Counted from the first letter of the stretch, positions 24,602 to 35,268 are shown. The stretch is DNA of 64,000 nt from CAYYUA01 sp964542585 (GCA_964542585.1 CAZIUI010000001.1:1-64000); one strand, 5' to 3'. Numbers and translations are program-made. Notes: generated by a model from the letters alone, not told the origin.

Positions 24602-27600
24602 ATGAAATTTCAATTACCTGCACGCCTAGGCCTTTTTATTTGCTCATTTCTTTTAGCTCAAAACGTCCAGGCCCATTCATTTGATCAATTTACTAGTTCT
24701 GCTGAACCTGTCTTCCTGCCTAACAAAGGGCAGGTAGCCAAACCCAATGGTAAAGTAGCAGATGAGGTTAAGTTTTACGCCACGGGTAATAACGTTACGG
24801 TTTACTTTCGTGAACAAGGTATTAGTTATAGTTTAACTGAAAATTCAAATACTCAACCTTCCGTAGCTGATCGTAGCAAAACAATTGAGTCCCTAAGCAT
24901 TATCCAGAACCTCCTTTATAAGCAAAATAAAAAGGCCAATCCTGAAAAGGTTAAAGGTTTTCGCCTGGACATGAATTTTGACAACGCTTCATCAGAAGGT
25001 CACCTTGAAGGGGGAGTAAAAACCGGTGGGCAATTCAATTTTTATTATCCCCGTTGCCCAAACGGTGTAACTGATATTCAAGGACACAAAACCCTGACTT
25101 ACCGGGATGTCTACGAAGGTGTTGATATCCGTTTTTATTTCAAAGAAGGGCAATTGAAGTACGATATTCAGGTTCAACCAAGGGGAAATCCCGATAAAAT
25201 CCAATTTAACTTTAAGCCCAAATCGTCCATCCAATTAAGCCGTGGCAAAAGGGGATTAGCCGTTATCACGCCCGTAGATACGCTTCATGAATCCATCCCA
25301 AAAGCCTACCAAATCCGGGATGGGCAGCGCTCAAAAGTAACCTGCCAATACAAACTCAATGGCAGTAAAAAGGTTAAGCTTCAAGTAGGTCCGAACTACA
25401 ACAGCCAAAAGCCCTTAACCATTGATCCGCTTGTAAGAAGCTGGGCTACTTTAACCGGTGGAACTGTAAATGATGTTGCGGTTGACCAAAATTCCAACGT
25501 TTACTTAACAGGAAATATCGAAAACTCAAATTTAAATGTCACCTTCACACCCTCCCCTGGAGCTTTTCAAGGGGTTTCAAAAGGTCCTCAGGATATTTTT
25601 TTATCTAAGTTCGATTCGAGTGGTTCCAGAATATGGGCAACTTACTATGGGGGTAAAACTTCTGGTTTGAATTTTGAAAATGAAACCGGACTCGGTGTAG
25701 CCGTCAAACAAGGAATGGTGGCTTTTACGGGGAAAACCCAGAATAGCAATTTCCCGATTTCCAATGGAGCTTATCAGTCAAAAATAGGGGGCAGCGCTAG
25801 TATAAATGAAAACGATGCCTTTTTAGTCGTTTTTGATACCGCTGGCAACCGCAAATGGGCCACTTTTTTTGGTGGGCGTTCAATAGAAGTAGGCTTTGAT
25901 GTTGCCATTTCTAAACAAGGCAGGATTGCTTTCACGGGAAAAACCAAAAGCTCAAACTTCCCGGTTACAGGCAACGCCTATGACCAAAGCTATGGTTGTG
26001 CTTCTTGTCTTTATGCCTACTTTACCATTTTTAACAAAAAGGGAAAGCTAGCCTACAGCAGTTACTTTGGAGGAAACCAAGAAGACGTGGGCAGAGCAAT
26101 TGACTTTAACCAGCAAGGGGACCTTGCCATTGCCGGCCAAACCAATAGCTCTAACATATTAAAACGAAATAGTTACCAAAAAAAGCTAAAAGGAAAGGAC
26201 GCTTTCATTAGTGTTTTATCCAATAGTTTCAACCTGATTGAATTCTCTACACTTTTGGGTGGTACTAAAGAAGATGTCATAAATGGGATAAGTTTCAAGA
26301 ATGATAAGGTTTACTTTGGCGGCTATGGCGGGAAAAATTTTCCCACCACTGCCCATGCTTTCAAGAAAACTTTCAAAGGTTTATTTAGAAAAAGGTCTAG
26401 TGTTGTGGGTAAAATCAGCACAGCCGGTCAATTAGGTTGGTCAACTTATTTTGGAGAATCATTTCTTAACTACGGTGGGGGTAATGGGGGAATTGCAGCA
26501 GTTTCATTTAAAAAAGGAAAAGGGTTACATTTTATAGGACAAGATCCTTATTTTAGGGCTAGATACCCAGTAACCCCCGATGCATTTTCAAAAGGTGGCA
26601 TTGATACCGAGGTTGTATTTGGCAAGTTTAGCTCATCCGGGGTGCTCCAGTATTCTTCTTATTACTTAGGAGAATGGTCTTTTGGTTCTGATGGCGAAAC
26701 AGCTGGTATTTCGGTTGATAACAATGGCAATGTTTACTTTGGGAATAATTATAGAGGTTTCGGTAATGGTGCCCCGTCCTCCTTTCTTAAGAATGCCTAT
26801 AAGACTAAATCAGGTGGAGGTGTTGCTGCTAAGTTTTCTGAATGCATCGTTGATAGTCTTTCTGCCAATAGTAAAAATCCGACCAAAAGCTGTTTTTTTA
26901 ATTCTGCAAAATTTACGGCGGACTCCGGCTATACTTCTTATCGGTGGTATCAAAAAGGAAAGAACAAAATATTAGACAAAGACAGAACCGCAAGTTTTAG
27001 TAACAAAGGTGAGTATATTCTTAGAGCTACATTAGCCTCTGGATGTACGGGCTATGATACGGTTTATGTTTTTAACGACAGTAGCTTTTTAAAAGCTCCT
27101 TTGCTTAAGAGTACTCAAACTATTGCAGACTCGGTGATTAAAATAAGGTTTAGCCCGGGCATACCAAGTTCAATCTTTAGCCAGTACACCATTTATCGAA
27201 AGCCAATTAGCAAGAATAAATTCAAAGCTATTTCTAAAATAAATGAATACAAAGACACCGTATACCAAGATAGCTCCGCTCAACAGGCTGATGAAGTAGC
27301 TTACACTTACTATGTATCGGCTAAGACTCGCTGTGGTGACTCTGTGTTAAAAAGCAATGAGCTCAGCAGTATCGTTTTGGACACGCTAAGCCGCACTTCA
27401 GATTCTGTTGTTCTCACATGGAACAAACCTTCAGATAGTTTCTCAGGAACTTATCGTTTAGTCAATGATCATGGAGCAAGCCCTAAAACCTTGGGCAATG
27501 TTACAGACTCCCTGCTAGCTGTTAATCGTTGCAGAGCCGCTGGATTTAATCAAATCACTTATACACGGCAATCATCCAATGGCACTAGTAATAAAAAGGG

Positions 27601-30600
27601 TCTAAGGCCATCACCTGCTGTAAATTTTAAGCAAGCCAGTGTTAAGGACAGCCAACGCATTAAGCTGGAATGGAAGCCATTTTCCGCAAAAAGCATTGCC
27701 TATGGCTACATCGTTGAGCGAAAACAGCAAAGCGGGGGTTTTCAAATCACAGATACCATTCGCGGTAGACTAAATACCACTTACACTGACGTTTTTTCGA
27801 ATGACCTCAAACGTTCCCAGTGCTATCGCATAAAGCCGCTCGATTCGTGTTCAAACAATACACCGCTTCCATCCGATACCCATTGCACGATGTACCTTAC
27901 TTCGGATACCACCAGTTGTAGACAGTTTGTGACTTTAAACTGGGATGCCTATGTTGGTTTTGATAGTATTAAGCAATACCGCTTATACCGAAAGGTGGAT
28001 GGGAACAATCGTAACTTACTGGGTTCAGTTCAAGGTGATACCACCAAATATAGCGATACCATTTCGGATAATCGTTTTACTTATCGTTATGAAGTTGTTG
28101 CAATCGCAGCTAATCAAGCGGCTAAATCCAGTTCCAATAAAACAACAGCAAGGGTTTTTAGGCCTAACACCCCTCCACTGAAAGCTGTTAGTAAAACCGT
28201 CTCAGGCCAGAATTTTGGCCAAGTCAAAATTAAATGGAACAATCAAGAAGGTAAGCCAAAGATCAATTTTCAGAAGCTGTACTACAAAGCCTCTGACTCC
28301 AGCAATTTTAATTTATTAGCGGATAGCCTACCCCTCACACAAGACACCTTTATTCACGAAAAATTAAATACGGTAGATAAGGATTACCGCTACTACCTAA
28401 CCAATGTGGATAGCTGCGGTAATGAATCAGACTCATCGATCATTCATAAAACCATTAATCTGAGCGTTGAAAAGGGTAATCTTCTTAACAGGCTTAATTG
28501 GACGACTTACCAAGGTTTTCCGGTTCAACAATACAAGGTTCAGAAGGCAGTAAATGGCGGGCTTTTCCGCAATCTTGCAACGTTAGATGGAAATGATACT
28601 ACGCTTGTGGACTCCAATATTCGATGCGGAGAAGCGTATAGCTATAAGATTATTGCCGATGGCAAGAAACCCCAGCAGCAATCTACTTCTGACACCGTTA
28701 TTAAAATTGGATTTGACTCCATTCCCCCTGACCAGCCCAATTTACTGCAGGCGTCCGTAAAGACGACTAGCGTTAACCAAGGTTCAATTGAGCTCTTATT
28801 GAATGGGGCTTCACAAGCTAACAGAAAGGGCTATGTGATCAGGTATAAAAGAGGTGGTGGCTTCAATCCTCTGGACACGATTCTGACAGCCCAGCAAACC
28901 AACTTGAGCTACTCTGCTAACCAATTCAATACAGCGGATACTAGTCAAGCTTTTTACATCCAAACCATTGATAGCTGCAATAACATTAGCCCGCCCAGCG
29001 ATACCCACCGAACCATTGCATTAACGGCCAAACCTCAGAATAACTATGTTCAGCTAAGCTGGTCAGCCTACCAGAAATGGGATGACCGTACCTATCAAAT
29101 TCAAAGAAAGCAAGGTGGTACCGCTTGGGAAACTTTAACTACTAAGGATAGTAGCACGCTGAGCTACAGGGACTCCGGAGTGAAATGCGGTGAGGAATAC
29201 ATTTATCGTATAGTTGGGGAAGAGGTCAACACCAGTTATCGGGTCTTTTCAAATACCGATTCAGCGACAGGATTCGAGACGGTGTCGCCAACACCTCCCG
29301 AATTGAAAAGCGCTTCTGTAACGGAAACCGGATCCGGTAACGGCCGCGTCAAGATTAACTGGAACCGCTCAAATTCACCGGATGCCGAAAGCAATTTCAT
29401 TTACCGCAGTTTAGATGGCCAAAACTATCAGCTGTTGGATACCATTAATGGTACGACTTATACTGACCAAGGGCTGAACACTTACAACCAAACCTATTAT
29501 TACCGCCTTAAAGCGATTGATAGCTGCAACAATATCAGTGACAGCTTTTCAATACCTCATCTGACGATCAACTTAAACGCCAGTGGAAGTGAGGAAGCCA
29601 TTTTCCTAAATTGGACAGCTTATGAAGGGCAGCCTGTTAAAAAATATCAGGTGTTGAGAGGCTCGGATGTGCTTTACACAGTCAGTGACTCCCAAACTTT
29701 TTTAAGGGATGAAAAAGTGGTTTGCGATACCTTCTACGATTATCAGGTACGCGCTATCCTGGGTAAAGATACGAGCACTCAGGTATTATCAAATACTGAC
29801 AGCGCCAAAGCTACGGATAACACAGCTCCCCAGTCAGTTTATCTTCAAAGAGCTTCGGTATCCGTGTTTAACAAAGTAGTAGAACTCAAGTGGAAAGCCA
29901 GCCGAGCCTATGATGCGAGGATGTATCAAGTTTACCGCCGAAACAACAACACCGGTAAATTGACCCCTATAGCACAGGTGGCGCATCCCAAAACCACCTA
30001 CACTGATAGTTTTGCAATTGGTGATCGGGAGCTATGCTATTTTGTGAGGGTAAAAGATGCTTGCGGAAACGTTAGTGAGTTCAGTAACCGCGGGTGTATC
30101 ATGCAGCTCAAGGGTAAAGCTCTAAAACTTAAAAATGAGCTTACCTGGCCCTCCTACCAGAAGTGGCGAAAAGGGACGCAGGTCTACGAAGTCTTAAGGC
30201 AACAAACAGACAGCACTTATAAGCGCTTAGGGACGCTTGATAGTAGTCAAAATCTTTTTGTGGACGAAAACCTGGTAGATTCGGCTGATAAATTTTGCTA
30301 CTTTGTAAGAGCAAAAGGCATTGGTGCTGAAAATTACAGCCGCTCTACCCGCATTTGCTTGCAACAGTCAGCGGTGGTTTACATTCCAAACACTTTCTCA
30401 CCAAAGACCACATCTGGATTGAATGATCAATTTGGGCCTGAAGGTTTATACATTAAAAACTACCAGATGCAAATCTTCAATCGCTGGGGTGAAAAAGTTT
30501 TTAGTACGAACAGTGGTGAGCAGTGGGACGGGACATATAAAGGCAAGGTAGTTCAACCTGGTCTTTATCACTACCGTATCAAGATCCTTAGTGAAGATGG

Positions 30601-30643
30601 TGGCCAACAAACTTATGACGGGCAGCTGAATGTGTTGCGGTGA
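24602..30643 (+). CDS. Giant secreted SBBP-repeat protein with T9SS type B (gliding-associated) C-terminal domain
   Basis: A 2013-residue exported protein. I choose the ATG at 24602, because it gives a normal signal peptide (MKFQLPARLGLFICSF, ending NVQA), rather than the TTG 20 codons upstream. After it comes the N-terminal region seen before SBBP propellers (FLPNKGQV...EVKFYATGNNVTVYF). SBBP-type seven-bladed propeller repeats follow at about 290-740, each like VAVDQNSNVYLTG or FLSKFDSSGSRIWATYYGG. The middle and C-terminal parts are fibronectin-like modules in pairs, with a repeating D-S/A-C-x-N motif about 180-189 residues apart. The last 90 residues are the CHU_C/T9SS type B sorting domain (VYIPNTFSP...FNRWGEKVF...WDGTYKGKVVQPGLYHY). 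It is probably a cell-surface adhesin or filament. Whether it serves gliding cannot be told from this window. Confidence 0.9.
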   Translation: MKFQLPARLGLFICSFLLAQNVQAHSFDQFTSSAEPVFLPNKGQVAKPNGKVADEVKFYATGNNVTVYFREQGISYSLTENSNTQPSVADRSKTIESLSIIQNLLYKQNKKANPEKVKGFRLDMNFDNASSEGHLEGGVKTGGQFNFYYPRCPNGVTDIQGHKTLTYRDVYEGVDIRFYFKEGQLKYDIQVQPRGNPDKIQFNFKPKSSIQLSRGKRGLAVITPVDTLHESIPKAYQIRDGQRSKVTCQYKLNGSKKVKLQVGPNYNSQKPLTIDPLVRSWATLTGGTVNDVAVDQNSNVYLTGNIENSNLNVTFTPSPGAFQGVSKGPQDIFLSKFDSSGSRIWATYYGGKTSGLNFENETGLGVAVKQGMVAFTGKTQNSNFPISNGAYQSKIGGSASINENDAFLVVFDTAGNRKWATFFGGRSIEVGFDVAISKQGRIAFTGKTKSSNFPVTGNAYDQSYGCASCLYAYFTIFNKKGKLAYSSYFGGNQEDVGRAIDFNQQGDLAIAGQTNSSNILKRNSYQKKLKGKDAFISVLSNSFNLIEFSTLLGGTKEDVINGISFKNDKVYFGGYGGKNFPTTAHAFKKTFKGLFRKRSSVVGKISTAGQLGWSTYFGESFLNYGGGNGGIAAVSFKKGKGLHFIGQDPYFRARYPVTPDAFSKGGIDTEVVFGKFSSSGVLQYSSYYLGEWSFGSDGETAGISVDNNGNVYFGNNYRGFGNGAPSSFLKNAYKTKSGGGVAAKFSECIVDSLSANSKNPTKSCFFNSAKFTADSGYTSYRWYQKGKNKILDKDRTASFSNKGEYILRATLASGCTGYDTVYVFNDSSFLKAPLLKSTQTIADSVIKIRFSPGIPSSIFSQYTIYRKPISKNKFKAISKINEYKDTVYQDSSAQQADEVAYTYYVSAKTRCGDSVLKSNELSSIVLDTLSRTSDSVVLTWNKPSDSFSGTYRLVNDHGASPKTLGNVTDSLLAVNRCRAAGFNQITYTRQSSNGTSNKKGLRPSPAVNFKQASVKDSQRIKLEWKPFSAKSIAYGYIVERKQQSGGFQITDTIRGRLNTTYTDVFSNDLKRSQCYRIKPLDSCSNNTPLPSDTHCTMYLTSDTTSCRQFVTLNWDAYVGFDSIKQYRLYRKVDGNNRNLLGSVQGDTTKYSDTISDNRFTYRYEVVAIAANQAAKSSSNKTTARVFRPNTPPLKAVSKTVSGQNFGQVKIKWNNQEGKPKINFQKLYYKASDSSNFNLLADSLPLTQDTFIHEKLNTVDKDYRYYLTNVDSCGNESDSSIIHKTINLSVEKGNLLNRLNWTTYQGFPVQQYKVQKAVNGGLFRNLATLDGNDTTLVDSNIRCGEAYSYKIIADGKKPQQQSTSDTVIKIGFDSIPPDQPNLLQASVKTTSVNQGSIELLLNGASQANRKGYVIRYKRGGGFNPLDTILTAQQTNLSYSANQFNTADTSQAFYIQTIDSCNNISPPSDTHRTIALTAKPQNNYVQLSWSAYQKWDDRTYQIQRKQGGTAWETLTTKDSSTLSYRDSGVKCGEEYIYRIVGEEVNTSYRVFSNTDSATGFETVSPTPPELKSASVTETGSGNGRVKINWNRSNSPDAESNFIYRSLDGQNYQLLDTINGTTYTDQGLNTYNQTYYYRLKAIDSCNNISDSFSIPHLTINLNASGSEEAIFLNWTAYEGQPVKKYQVLRGSDVLYTVSDSQTFLRDEKVVCDTFYDYQVRAILGKDTSTQVLSNTDSAKATDNTAPQSVYLQRASVSVFNKVVELKWKASRAYDARMYQVYRRNNNTGKLTPIAQVAHPKTTYTDSFAIGDRELCYFVRVKDACGNVSEFSNRGCIMQLKGKALKLKNELTWPSYQKWRKGTQVYEVLRQQTDSTYKRLGTLDSSQNLFVDENLVDSADKFCYFVRAKGIGAENYSRSTRICLQQSAVVYIPNTFSPKTTSGLNDQFGPEGLYIKNYQMQIFNRWGEKVFSTNSGEQWDGTYKGKVVQPGLYHYRIKILSEDGGQQTYDGQLNVLR

Positions 30644-30650
30644 AGGCTTT

Positions 30651-30668
30651 AAAAACCATTTGGTTTTT
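30651..30668. terminator. Bidirectional terminator between the giant T9SS gene and dnaB
   Basis: AAAAACC (30651-30657) and GGTTTTT (30662-30668) form a hairpin with a 4-base loop, giving T-runs in both directions. It lies 7 bases after the plus-strand stop and 14 bases past the dnaB stop, ending both convergent genes. Confidence 0.7.
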
Positions 30669-30682
30669 ACCAAATGCTAATG

Positions 30683-32188
30683 CTAAAAGGGAGCATTATC
30701 GGTGCTTTCTGACTCGTCCTCATTGTTTATTCGGGATTCCCGCGTTATCATGTTGGCTGCTCCGGGAGTTTGATTACTATACTCATCGTAGTCGTCAAAC
30801 TTGGCAAACTTGTTAATAAACTTAGCTGGAACGGTTGTAACGCTGCCATGGCGGTTTTTGGCTATGATCAATTCTGCCATTCCTTCAGTAGGATTCCCTT
30901 CCTCATCTTCTGTTATGCCGTAATATTCAGGACGGTATAGAAAAAGCACTTGATCCGCATCCTGCTCGATTGAGCCGGATTCTCTTAGATCAGAAAGGAT
31001 CGGCCGTTTGGAACCTCCCCTGGTTTCTACAGCACGGCTAAGCTGGGATAGTCCAATAACCGGGATTTGCAATTCTTTAGCAATGCCTTTCATTGCGCGG
31101 GATATGGAGCTGATTTCTTGCTCTCTGTTGCCCTGTTGCTTGTTATCGCTCTGGGCACTCATGAGCTGTAAATAGTCAACGATCACCAATTGAATATCAT
31201 TTTGTGCCTTGAGTCGCCGGCATTTAGCCCTTAGCTCAAAAATATTGATGGCGGGGGTGTCATCAATGTAAATTGGGGCTTCGCTAAGCTGCCCTATTTT
31301 TACGTTCATTTGCGTCCATTCATGAGGCTCTAGGTTACCATGTCTCAACTTCTGGGCATCGATCTCTGCTTCTGCTGAAATGAGGCGATGTACAAGCTGC
31401 AATGCGGACATTTCGAGGGAAAAGATCGCTACAGCATGCCCAAAATCAACAGCAGCATTTCTGGCTAATGATAGGACAAAAGAAGTTTTCCCCATGCCAG
31501 GACGAGAGGCTGTCACGATAAAATCGGAAGGCTGCCAGCCAGAGGTGTTCCGGTCCAAACTGGTAAAGCCGGATGGGATCCCGGAGAGGTTATCCTGATT
31601 TTGGTTAAGCTCTTCAATGTTTCGGATCGCTTTGGCAATGAGTTCACTCATGGATTCATAAGAGCTCCTCAGGTTACCCTGGGTGACATCAAAAAGCTCC
31701 TTTTCCGTTTTGTCCAAGAGGTCAAAGACATCTGTCGTATCCTGGTACGCTTTTCCCTGGATTTCGGATGAAATGCGGATCAATTCCCGAAGAATGTGTT
31801 TTTCAGCTACAATGCGGGCGTGGTATTCAATGTTAGCCGTAGATCCTACTTTGTTGGTTAACTCACTGATCACGGCCGGCCCGCCTACAAGCTCCAGCTT
31901 GCCATCCGATCTTAATTGATTGGTAACGGTAAGGAGATCCACCGGCTCTGATTGCTCAAAAAGGGTTATGATTGCCAGATAAATCTCCTTGTGGGCTTCC
32001 TTGTAAAAGCTTTCCGGCCTTAAAACATCCAATACAAGGCTGATGGCATTTTTTTCAAGCATTAGCGCACCAAGAATGGCTTCTTCCAGATCAGTTGCCT
32101 GGGGTGGCATTTTACCTATTTGTTCAAGGCCTGGCTGCTGGCTTTTTTGCTGTACACGTTCCCGGAAAGATTCTGGCTTATCGCTCAT
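30683..32188 (-). CDS. dnaB: Replicative DNA helicase
   Basis: A 501-residue replicative helicase that unwinds DNA at the fork. The N-terminal domain (about 25-130, beginning PPQATDLEEAILGALM) is followed by a linker and the RecA-like motor. Walker A is RPGMGKTSF (about 230-238), Walker B is in LVIVDYLQLM (about 335-344), and the DnaB mark ISRAMKGIAKELQIPVIGLSQLSRAVE lies at about 362-388. The short acidic tail (EDESESTDNAPF) is typical. The gene is alone on its strand between a convergent T9SS gene and a divergent clpC. No intein interrupts the motor domain. Confidence 0.97.
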   Translation of the reverse strand: MSDKPESFRERVQQKSQQPGLEQIGKMPPQATDLEEAILGALMLEKNAISLVLDVLRPESFYKEAHKEIYLAIITLFEQSEPVDLLTVTNQLRSDGKLELVGGPAVISELTNKVGSTANIEYHARIVAEKHILRELIRISSEIQGKAYQDTTDVFDLLDKTEKELFDVTQGNLRSSYESMSELIAKAIRNIEELNQNQDNLSGIPSGFTSLDRNTSGWQPSDFIVTASRPGMGKTSFVLSLARNAAVDFGHAVAIFSLEMSALQLVHRLISAEAEIDAQKLRHGNLEPHEWTQMNVKIGQLSEAPIYIDDTPAINIFELRAKCRRLKAQNDIQLVIVDYLQLMSAQSDNKQQGNREQEISSISRAMKGIAKELQIPVIGLSQLSRAVETRGGSKRPILSDLRESGSIEQDADQVLFLYRPEYYGITEDEEGNPTEGMAELIIAKNRHGSVTTVPAKFINKFAKFDDYDEYSNQTPGAANMITRESRINNEDESESTDNAPF

Positions 32189-32623
32189 GCACTATATTTT
32201 AGGTATGATTTATTTTGATCATCCTTAGGAAGAAAGCGAATGCCTTACTTCTTATGGAAAATCCTTTTGGGCCGATAAAATTCGTTTTAGAAAAACTTGT
32301 GAGTCAGTTAATTAGCCGTTTAGTCGGATGCATGAAGGTAGTTATACAAAATGTCATAAACAAACTTGCTTTGGCAAGGTATTAGCCTAATACTTTTAAA
32401 AAGATTGATTTTAGTCGGTAAATTGGCAATGGATTTAGCTCAAAATACGAAATGCTGCTTTTTAAAACATAGATTTGCAAAAAACATGGAGACCCTGGAC
32501 GAAATCTTGTATAGACAAACGATTCATAAAGGGAGATTGTTAGCCCAGACAAAACATGATTAGCGGTATTCTGTTAAAATTTCATTAATTCATTACTTTA
32601 CCAATAGTAAAAACTTAAGCTTT
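32189..32623. other. Intergenic region between dnaB and clpC
   Basis: 435 bases between divergent housekeeping genes. It should hold both promoters. TACTTTAC near 32594 resembles TAnnTTTG with one change and could serve clpC. A 65-codon TTG-started frame at 32366-32563 is not supported. No CtsR/HrcA-type (CIRCE) inverted repeat is seen. Confidence 0.4.
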
Positions 32624-35206
32624 ATGGAAGCTAAATTTTCGCCCCGGGTACGTGATGTTATCAGTTACAGCCGGGAAGAAGCCATCCGCCTAGGTCATGA
32701 TTACATAGGTACCGAACATCTGCTATTAGGCTTACTCCGTGAAGGAGAAGGTAAAGCCATTAAAACATTAGAGGGTTTGGATGTAGATGTCATACGTCTT
32801 AAAAAATCCATAGAAGATGCCATCAAAAACACGGCTTCGCACAAGAATGTTACCGGCAATATTCCGCTAACAAAACAGTCGGAGAAGGTTCTCAAGGTTA
32901 CATACCTGGAAGCTAAAATTTTTAAAAGCGATGTTATTGGAACAGAGCATTTATTGCTTTCCATCCTTAGGGATGAAGATAACATTGCTGCACAAATCCT
33001 AAATCAATACGCTATCACTTACGAAACATTCAAAGAGCAATTGGAAGACAGTTTTTATTCCCCTAAATCAGAGAGCTCTCAAGAGCCTCCTGAAGATGAC
33101 TTTAGTAAAGAAGGCGGTCAATCCGGTAAAGGTCAGTCCGGTAGCAAAAAACAAGAGTCTAAGTCCAAAACCCCTGTGCTTGACAACTTTGGACGTGATT
33201 TGACAAAAGCTGGTGAAGATGACAAGTTAGATCCTATTGTTGGCCGTGAAAAAGAAATTGAGCGGGTTTCCCAGATCCTTTCCAGGCGTAAAAAGAACAA
33301 CCCTGTGCTGATAGGAGAGCCTGGCGTTGGAAAAACAGCCATTGCTGAGGGCTTGGCCCTGAAAATCATTCAACGTAAGGTTTCTCGAATCTTATTCAAC
33401 AAGCGAATTCTGACCTTGGATTTAGCTTCATTGGTAGCGGGCACTAAATACCGCGGCCAGTTTGAGGAACGGATGAAAGCGGTCATGAATGAGCTGGAAA
33501 AGAATCCTGAGGTCATCCTTTTCATTGATGAAATTCATACAATTATTGGAGCAGGGGGTGCGTCAGGATCCTTGGATGCTTCCAACATGTTTAAGCCAGC
33601 CCTTGCAAGTGGAACCATTCAGTGCATTGGTGCCACAACACTTGACGAATACAGGCAAAACATTGAAAAAGATGGTGCCCTTGACAGGCGCTTTCAGCCA
33701 GTGGTTGTGGAGCCAACCACTCCGGAAGAAACCAGGGAAATCCTTGATCAGGTCAAAGAAAAATATGAAGACCACCATTCGGTGTACTATACACCAGAGG
33801 CAGTTGAAGCCTGTGTAAGCATGAGTGAACGCTATATCAATGATCGCTATTTACCTGACAAGGCTATTGATGTCATGGATGAGGCTGGAGCCCGGGTTCA
33901 CATCACAAATATTCATGTTCCCCAAAACATTTTAGACCTGGAGCAGCAAATTGAAGATATCAAGCAACAAAAAAACCAAGTGGTTAAAAGTCAGCAGTAT
34001 GAAGAAGCTGCCCGCTTAAGGGATCGAGAAAAACAACTTTTGGAAGAATTGGAGGAAGCTAAAAATAAGTGGGAAGAGGAGACCAAGCAACAGCGTTACA
34101 CGGTCACCGAAGCTAGTGTAGCGGAAGTTATTGCTATGATGACCGGGGTGCCAACTAAGCGAATTTCCGAAGGTGAAGGTGCCAAGCTCCTGAACATGAA
34201 TGAAGACCTGAAAAATAGTGTGGTAGGTCAGGATAAAGCCATTGATCGTTTGACAAGGGCTATTCACCGGACAAGGGCCGGTCTTAAAGATCCCAAAAAA
34301 CCGATTGGTTCCTTTATATTCTTAGGACCTACTGGTGTCGGGAAAACGGAATTAGCAAAATCGCTCACCCAATACTTGTTTGATTCCGATGAATCCCTGA
34401 TAAGGCTGGATATGAGCGAGTACATGGAAAAATTTGCCGTCTCGCGATTGGTTGGAGCACCACCAGGTTATGTTGGTTATGAAGAAGGTGGGCAGCTTAC
34501 CGAGAAAGTTCGCCGGAAACCTTACTCCGTTGTGCTTTTAGATGAGATTGAAAAAGCCCACCCCGATGTTTACAACATCCTTCTTCAAATCCTTGACGAA
34601 GGGTTTGTAACGGATAGCATGGGCCGCCGGATTGATTTCCGTAATACGGTTATTATCATGACTTCCAACATTGGAACGACTGAGCTTAAGAATTTCGGAG
34701 GTGGTGTTGGTTTCAATACCGCCAAGAATCAGGCAGAAGCGGAAGAAAAGAACAAGAGCGTTATTGAAAAAGCACTTAAACGCACTTTCTCTCCTGAGTT
34801 TCTGAATAGGATTGATGATGTTATCGTGTTCAACAGCCTGACTAAAGCTGATATTCACCACATTATTGACCTGCAATTGGATATCTTGTTTAACCGGATC
34901 AAAGAAATGGGGTACCATGTAAAAGTCAGCAAGAAAGCCAAAGACTTCCTGACTGAAAAAGGATTTGATCCCCAATTTGGTGCGCGTCCATTGCAGCGAG
35001 TTATTCAAAAATACTTAGAAGATAACATTGCTGAAGAGATCCTTCGCTCCGAAATTACTGAAGGTGATACAATTGCCGTAGAGTTGAGCAGCAATCAAAA
35101 GGAGTTGAAGGTGAAAGTTGAGAAAGGTGAACGAACAGAAAAGTCTCCCGAAGAAGAGAAGAATGATCAATCAACCTCTCAAGCTAGTGATGGGGAAGGA
35201 GGATAA
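32624..35206 (+). CDS. clpC: ATP-dependent Clp protease ATP-binding subunit ClpC
   Basis: An 860-residue Hsp100 unfoldase of the ClpC type. The N-terminal double Clp-N domain (1-145) starts FSPRVRDVISYSREEAIRLGHDYIGTEHLLLG. The first AAA+ module has Walker A GEPGVGKTAIAEG (about 227-239) and Walker B VILFIDEIHT. The middle UVR-like coil (KSQQYEEAARLRDREKQL, about 450-467) marks ClpC rather than ClpA or ClpB. The second AAA+ module has GPTGVGKTELAKS (about 566-578) and the C-terminal D2-small domain with GARPLQRVIQKYLED. A long acidic linker (about 145-195) precedes the first AAA+. It feeds substrates to ClpP. The gene is monocistronic, with a strong terminator. Confidence 0.96.
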   Translation: MEAKFSPRVRDVISYSREEAIRLGHDYIGTEHLLLGLLREGEGKAIKTLEGLDVDVIRLKKSIEDAIKNTASHKNVTGNIPLTKQSEKVLKVTYLEAKIFKSDVIGTEHLLLSILRDEDNIAAQILNQYAITYETFKEQLEDSFYSPKSESSQEPPEDDFSKEGGQSGKGQSGSKKQESKSKTPVLDNFGRDLTKAGEDDKLDPIVGREKEIERVSQILSRRKKNNPVLIGEPGVGKTAIAEGLALKIIQRKVSRILFNKRILTLDLASLVAGTKYRGQFEERMKAVMNELEKNPEVILFIDEIHTIIGAGGASGSLDASNMFKPALASGTIQCIGATTLDEYRQNIEKDGALDRRFQPVVVEPTTPEETREILDQVKEKYEDHHSVYYTPEAVEACVSMSERYINDRYLPDKAIDVMDEAGARVHITNIHVPQNILDLEQQIEDIKQQKNQVVKSQQYEEAARLRDREKQLLEELEEAKNKWEEETKQQRYTVTEASVAEVIAMMTGVPTKRISEGEGAKLLNMNEDLKNSVVGQDKAIDRLTRAIHRTRAGLKDPKKPIGSFIFLGPTGVGKTELAKSLTQYLFDSDESLIRLDMSEYMEKFAVSRLVGAPPGYVGYEEGGQLTEKVRRKPYSVVLLDEIEKAHPDVYNILLQILDEGFVTDSMGRRIDFRNTVIIMTSNIGTTELKNFGGGVGFNTAKNQAEAEEKNKSVIEKALKRTFSPEFLNRIDDVIVFNSLTKADIHHIIDLQLDILFNRIKEMGYHVKVSKKAKDFLTEKGFDPQFGARPLQRVIQKYLEDNIAEEILRSEITEGDTIAVELSSNQKELKVKVEKGERTEKSPEEEKNDQSTSQASDGEGG

Positions 35207-35232
35207 ATGAGGATGAGATTGGAAGGTTGATC

Positions 35233-35268
35233 AAAAAAAGCCTCCATCTTTTGATGGGGGCTTTTTTT
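35233..35268 (+). terminator. Strong rho-independent terminator of clpC
   Basis: A run of A, then GCCTCCATC (35240-35248), a TTTT loop, GATGGGGGC (35253-35261) and T7 form a 9-bp stem (one G-T pair) with T-runs on both strands. Confidence 0.85.

Noticed and set aside
32366..32563. 65-codon plus-strand frame between dnaB and clpC
   Set aside because: TTG start, no signal or domain, and it lies across the probable clpC promoter region.
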